Source: an uncultured Eubacteriales bacterium
GTDB lineage: Bacteria > Bacillota > Clostridia > Oscillospirales > Acutalibacteraceae
Reading direction: 5' to 3'
Length of the DNA: 25,886 nucleotides
NCBI GenBank assembly: GCA_934718145.1
Contig: CAKUZC010000002.1
Location: 1-25,886, forward strand
Below, piece by piece: positions 22,910 through 25,886 of this stretch (position 1 is the stretch's first letter; the number at the start of each line of letters is the position of its first letter). The notes under the pieces are model-generated. The model was not told the origin of the DNA and made no database searches. It saw only the letters and a program-made list of their open reading frames with translations. Both the position numbers and the translations under genes were made by a program.

Positions 22910-23473
22910 AATATACCTATAGAAGTTTCAGCACGACACGTTCATCTTTCAGAAGAAGCAGTTAACGCTTTGTACGGAAAAGGATATGAGTTGTCTTTAA
23001 GAAAGAATCTTTCTCAACCCGGTCAATTTGCCTGTGAAGAAAGAGTAAACATAATAGGTCCAAAAGGAATTTTAAAAAACGTCGCTGTTTTAGGGCCGGA
23101 ACGTTCTAAAACTCAAGCAGAAATTTCGATTACAGATTCAATAAAAATAGGGGTTAAGGCTCCAATAAGAGAATCGGGGGATTTATTAAATTCAGCAGGA
23201 TGTATTTTACAAGGTCCGGAGGGTAATTTTGAAATCTCTGAGGGTTTAATTATCGCAAAAAGGCACATACATATGACACCTTCAGATTCCCAAAAAATTA
23301 ACGTAAAAAATGGTCAGATTGTTTCTGTCAAAGTTAAAAGCGAAATCAGATCACTAATTTTTAACGATGTGGTTGTAAGAGTTAATAATAACTTTAAATT
23401 AGCTATGCATATTGATACAGATGAAGCAAATGCATTAAATGCTCATGGAGATTTGTACGGAAATATAGTTTGA
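22907..23473 (+). CDS. PduL-type phosphate acyltransferase (phosphotransacetylase)
   Basis: 188 residues. Converts acyl-CoA and phosphate to acyl phosphate; with acetate kinase it would give ATP from acetyl-CoA. Two metal-binding segments are visible: SARHVHLS (His11, His13) and KRHIHMTP (His120, His122). Two related beta-barrel halves match the family. It lacks the N-terminal extension that targets PduL to microcompartments, and no shell genes are nearby, so this is likely the housekeeping phosphotransacetylase of a fermenter. The start is an ATG with a hairpin-separated ribosome site. It lies alone between nadK and rsmH. Confidence 0.9.
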   Translation: MNIPIEVSARHVHLSEEAVNALYGKGYELSLRKNLSQPGQFACEERVNIIGPKGILKNVAVLGPERSKTQAEISITDSIKIGVKAPIRESGDLLNSAGCILQGPEGNFEISEGLIIAKRHIHMTPSDSQKINVKNGQIVSVKVKSEIRSLIFNDVVVRVNNNFKLAMHIDTDEANALNAHGDLYGNIV

Positions 23474-23647
23474 AGTGTAATAAATCCAAAAAACGGAATG
23501 AATTTTTATATTTTGTGTCGATTTAAATGAAATATGTATTAGGAAATGGCGTATTGTTGATTTAAAATGGCAATTGTAGTAACATATTATATTGTAATGA
23601 CAAATTTTATAAGGTGTAAGTTTGTTGTTTAATGAAGGTTGGTTGTT

Positions 23648-24589
23648 TTGGAATTTAATCATAAAACAGTTTTGCTAAGAGAAACTTTAGAGTACTTAAA
23701 TATTGTTAATGATGGAGTTTATGTTGATGGTACCGCGGGTGGTGCCGGACTTTCTTTAGAGATAGCATCGCGCATTTCAAAAAATGGGAAGCTTGTTTGC
23801 ATTGATCAAGATCCTGATGCCATTTTGGTGTGTAAAGAGAGGTTAAAGGATTATGAAAATGTGATAGTTGTCAACGATAACTTTTCAAACATAAGAAGTA
23901 TTGTACATAATTGTGGATTTGATGGTGTAGATGGTGTAGATGGTGTTGTATTTGATTTGGGGGTCTCTTCCTATCAATTAGACACTGCCGAACGTGGTTT
24001 TTCTTACAAACAAGATGCTCCTTTGGATATGCGGATGAGCAAAGATGGAAAATCTGCATTTGAAGTAGTAAATTTTATGAGTTATGACCAATTAAAGCAC
24101 ATAATACGCACTTATGGTGAGGAGAAGTTTTGTTCAAATATAGCTTCGAATATCGTCAAAAGAAGAGAGCGAGAACCTATTAAAACGACTTTAGAGTTAG
24201 CTGAAATAGTTAAGGATTCTATCCCTTGCTATGCCAAAAGAGAAGGTTCACATCCCGCCAAAAGAACTTTTCAAGCAATAAGGATTTATGTCAATAGGGA
24301 ACTTGAAAGTCTTGAACGTGGTTTAGATGGTGCTTTTGAGATTTTGCGGACAGGCGGAAGATTGGTTGTAATAACTTTTCATTCACTTGAGGACAGAATT
24401 GTTAAAATTAAAATGAATGAGTGGGCAAGAGGGTGCATTTGTCCATCAGATTTTCCTGTATGTGTGTGTGGAAATACTCCTAAAGTTAAGATTGTTCATA
24501 AAAAAGCCATAAAACCTTCAGAAGAGGAAGTCGAGTTTAATTCTAGAAGTCGTAGCGCCAAACTGAGAGTTTGTGAAAAGATGGCGTAG
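23648..24589 (+). CDS. rsmH: 16S rRNA m4C1402 methyltransferase
   Basis: Methylates N4 of C1402 in the 16S P site. 313 residues from a TTG at 23648; GAAGG ends 9 bases upstream, while the in-frame TTG at 23639 abuts that site. The protein begins EFNHKTVLLRETLEYL, and the SAM loop is DGTAGGAGLS. FDLGVSSYQLD and ERGFSYKQDAPLDMRM are diagnostic, as is the later HPAKRTFQAIRI and FHSLEDR. A short GVD repeat lies just before the VVFDLGVSS strand. Starts the mra/dcw-type pair with the ftsL-like gene. Confidence 0.96.
   Translation: MEFNHKTVLLRETLEYLNIVNDGVYVDGTAGGAGLSLEIASRISKNGKLVCIDQDPDAILVCKERLKDYENVIVVNDNFSNIRSIVHNCGFDGVDGVDGVVFDLGVSSYQLDTAERGFSYKQDAPLDMRMSKDGKSAFEVVNFMSYDQLKHIIRTYGEEKFCSNIASNIVKRREREPIKTTLELAEIVKDSIPCYAKREGSHPAKRTFQAIRIYVNRELESLERGLDGAFEILRTGGRLVVITFHSLEDRIVKIKMNEWARGCICPSDFPVCVCGNTPKVKIVHKKAIKPSEEEVEFNSRSRSAKLRVCEKMA
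23921..23947 (+). repeat. 9-bp tandem repeat inside rsmH
   Basis: Two exact copies of GATGGTGTA and a third with one change (GATGGTGTT) encode DGVDGVDGV. Usual RsmH has a single DG before this strand, so 6 residues look inserted. Confidence 0.8.
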
Positions 24590-24613
24590 ACGTTTGTTGA
24601 GAGGTTAGTTTAA

Positions 24614-25003
24614 ATGTACAACAGAAATGCAGCATATGATTTTAAAACTTTAGAGAAAAAGAAAGTAGTTAAAAAAGGAAAAATTTTAGAACTTCCTAAA
24701 AAAAGTTCAAGAAGTAAAGAGAATCTCAAAAATCAAAAAGCTATTTTAACTGGTTTATTTTCGTCTTTTTTGGTATTATCATTGGGAGTTTCAGGATTTA
24801 TTATGGGACAAGCTAAACTCACTGAAGTTACTGACAAGTATTCTAAAGCGTCCAAACAGCTAGAAGAGTGTAAGAGTGCCAATACCGGGTTAGAAATGAA
24901 ATTAAAAGAAATTTGTGAAAATTCTGAAACGTCCGGTTTTTTAAGAAATGATTCAGTAGAAGTAGTTAAAGTACATAAAGGTGACGTAGCTAAAATAAGT
25001 TAA
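24614..25003 (+). CDS. FtsL-like cell-division membrane protein
   Basis: 129 residues: a basic cytoplasmic N-terminus (1-42), one membrane span (about 44-65) and an outer coiled coil (67-101). This bitopic layout, the size and the place directly after rsmH match FtsL/DivIC-type septum proteins, which evolve too fast for reliable motif calls. GAGAGG lies about 9 bases before the ATG. Unusually, no penicillin-binding protein gene follows: a terminator and a convergent gene end the cluster. Confidence 0.75.
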   Translation: MYNRNAAYDFKTLEKKKVVKKGKILELPKKSSRSKENLKNQKAILTGLFSSFLVLSLGVSGFIMGQAKLTEVTDKYSKASKQLEECKSANTGLEMKLKEICENSETSGFLRNDSVEVVKVHKGDVAKIS

Positions 25004-25032
25004 ATATTTTTGTTATATAATGTAAAGGATTT

Positions 25033-25067
25033 ATCATCTACCTTTTGATATAGGGCAGATGATTTTT
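25033..25067 (+). terminator. Rho-independent terminator of the rsmH-ftsL transcript
   Basis: ATCATCT (25033-25039) pairs with AGATGAT (25057-25063), with CC/GG pairs further in, followed by TTTTT. Confidence 0.75.
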
Positions 25068-25109
25068 ATATACAAAACTCTATAAATTAATCTGAAGTTA
25101 AAATGCGAA

Positions 25110-25132
25110 AACCACCCGCTATACAGGTGGTT
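25110..25132. terminator. Hairpin terminator, probably for degV
   Basis: AACCACC (25110-25116) pairs with GGTGGTT (25126-25132). On the minus strand TTTTCGCATTTT follows; on the plus strand ATTTTTAATTTT follows. It lies 24 bases beyond the degV stop and may act on both strands. Confidence 0.7.
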
Positions 25133-25156
25133 ATTTTTAATTTTATATAATTGTGA

Positions 25157-25886
25157 TTATTCTCCGCGCTCGTCTCCCCAGAAAAATAACGCTATGGTTC
25201 CCGGACCAGTATGGCTTCCAATAGTAGTTCCTATATCATTAATGAGAACTTTTCCGTTTAAATTTTTGAAAGTTTCTTCTATTTTATCTGCCAATCTTTT
25301 TGCATCATTGTAACATGCTGACTGAGAAATATAGCATTTTCCTGAATAATTTAATCCATTTTGTGCATGCTTTCCCATTTTTGAAACCATTTCAGATAAA
25401 GCTTTATCTAATGTACGAACTTTTAGTCTTTGGGTAAGCTTTCCTTTATTATTAACGTTCATTATTGGGCAAATTTTCAACATGCTTCCTATTAATCCTG
25501 CAGCCTTGGAAATTCTTCCTCCCCTTATATAAAATGTCAAATCACTTGAACAAAACCAATGATGCATTTTTAATTTATTTTCTTCTATCCAATTATACAG
25601 TTCATCTATGTTTTTTCCTTGATCTCTCATATCCGCAAGAGTATCGGCGATCAATCCACCTCCTGAAGATCCACCCAAAGTATCTACTATATAAATTTTT
25701 CTATCGGGGAAAGTTTTTTCTAATTCTTTTTTTGCAATTACAGCAGAATTATAAACTCCTGAAATTCCTGAAGACGTACACAAATGTAAAATATCCATTC
25801 CTTGTTCTAAAAATTGAGTAAAGTATGATATAAATTCATTAGAATTTACCTGTGAAGTTTTTAAATCGACATCCTTATTTTCTATT
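25157..25886 (-). CDS. DegV family fatty-acid-binding protein (5' end outside window)
   Basis: 242 residues are visible; the frame is open to the right edge and the missing part is about the first 40-60 residues of a usual 280-residue DegV. DegV proteins bind fatty acids and, as FakB, present them to a fatty-acid kinase. Visible markers are LKTSQVNSNEF (TSQ region near the lipid pocket), CTSSGISGVYNSA (usual SSGLSGTYQSA), VDTLGGSSGGG, and the end IGSHTGPGTIALFFWG. An internal ATG at 25798 falls within the conserved fold and is not the start. Convergent with the ftsL-like gene. Confidence 0.93.
   Translation of the reverse strand, partial: IENKDVDLKTSQVNSNEFISYFTQFLEQGMDILHLCTSSGISGVYNSAVIAKKELEKTFPDRKIYIVDTLGGSSGGGLIADTLADMRDQGKNIDELYNWIEENKLKMHHWFCSSDLTFYIRGGRISKAAGLIGSMLKICPIMNVNNKGKLTQRLKVRTLDKALSEMVSKMGKHAQNGLNYSGKCYISQSACYNDAKRLADKIEETFKNLNGKVLINDIGTTIGSHTGPGTIALFFWGDERGE

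Noticed and set aside
25465..25821. Plus-strand frame of 118 residues
   Set aside because: It is antisense to degV, whose conserved DegV motifs cover the whole stretch.

Overview
The window is AT-rich bacterial DNA that reads as a low-GC Gram-positive (Bacillota), most likely a Clostridia member. The signs are strong GGAGG-type ribosome binding sites, frequent TTG starts, tRNA genes with encoded CCA, a two-subunit transketolase, a PduL-type phosphotransacylase, a paired M16 peptidase operon, a DegV protein, and rsmH followed by an ftsL-like gene. TGA is used as a stop, so the standard bacterial code applies. I cannot name the species.

Layout. (1) Bases 1-12195 form an accessory, largely unrecognised stretch broken by a few ordinary genes. 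It starts inside a large protein whose N-terminal part is a tandem (Trp-Pro-Gln5-7) repeat and whose C-terminal part resembles a divergent macrodomain-like module. A phosphomannomutase/phosphoglucomutase homologue follows on the minus strand. Next is a three-gene plus-strand array: two long paralogous proteins, each with a helical N-terminal region, a two-segment membrane hairpin and a charged or proline-rich tail, with a short soluble protein between them. Then come a minus-strand GH25 lysozyme with three LysM repeats, a tRNA-Thr/tRNA-Tyr pair, a CorA-type transporter, and a secreted protein that looks like a degenerate USP-type deubiquitinase fold. (2) Bases 12254-15990 are a minus-strand operon: a small membrane protein, an M16 peptidase pair (one without zinc motif, one with it) and lgt. 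(3) Bases 16161-25003 are a plus-strand housekeeping run: cdd, split transketolase, a GlmU-like uridylyltransferase without its acetyltransferase end, prs, pth, tlyA, nadK, pduL, rsmH and an ftsL-like gene. (4) A degV gene enters from the right edge on the minus strand.

How the parts fit. The housekeeping run links nucleotide salvage, pentose phosphate and PRPP supply, UDP-GlcNAc synthesis, translation quality control and the start of the division cluster. The accessory half contains several unrelated proteins of eukaryote-like or low-complexity character: a Gln/Trp repeat, a macrodomain-like module, a USP-like fold apparently lacking its catalytic residues, and a proline-rich tail. That combination suggests, but does not prove, interaction with a eukaryotic host. 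The best candidates for something undescribed are the paralogous coiled-coil/membrane-hairpin array (4488-8385), the WPQ-repeat protein (1-2655) and the secreted USP-like protein (11401-12195). Several gene starts were moved to TTG or internal ATG codons on ribosome-binding-site spacing.
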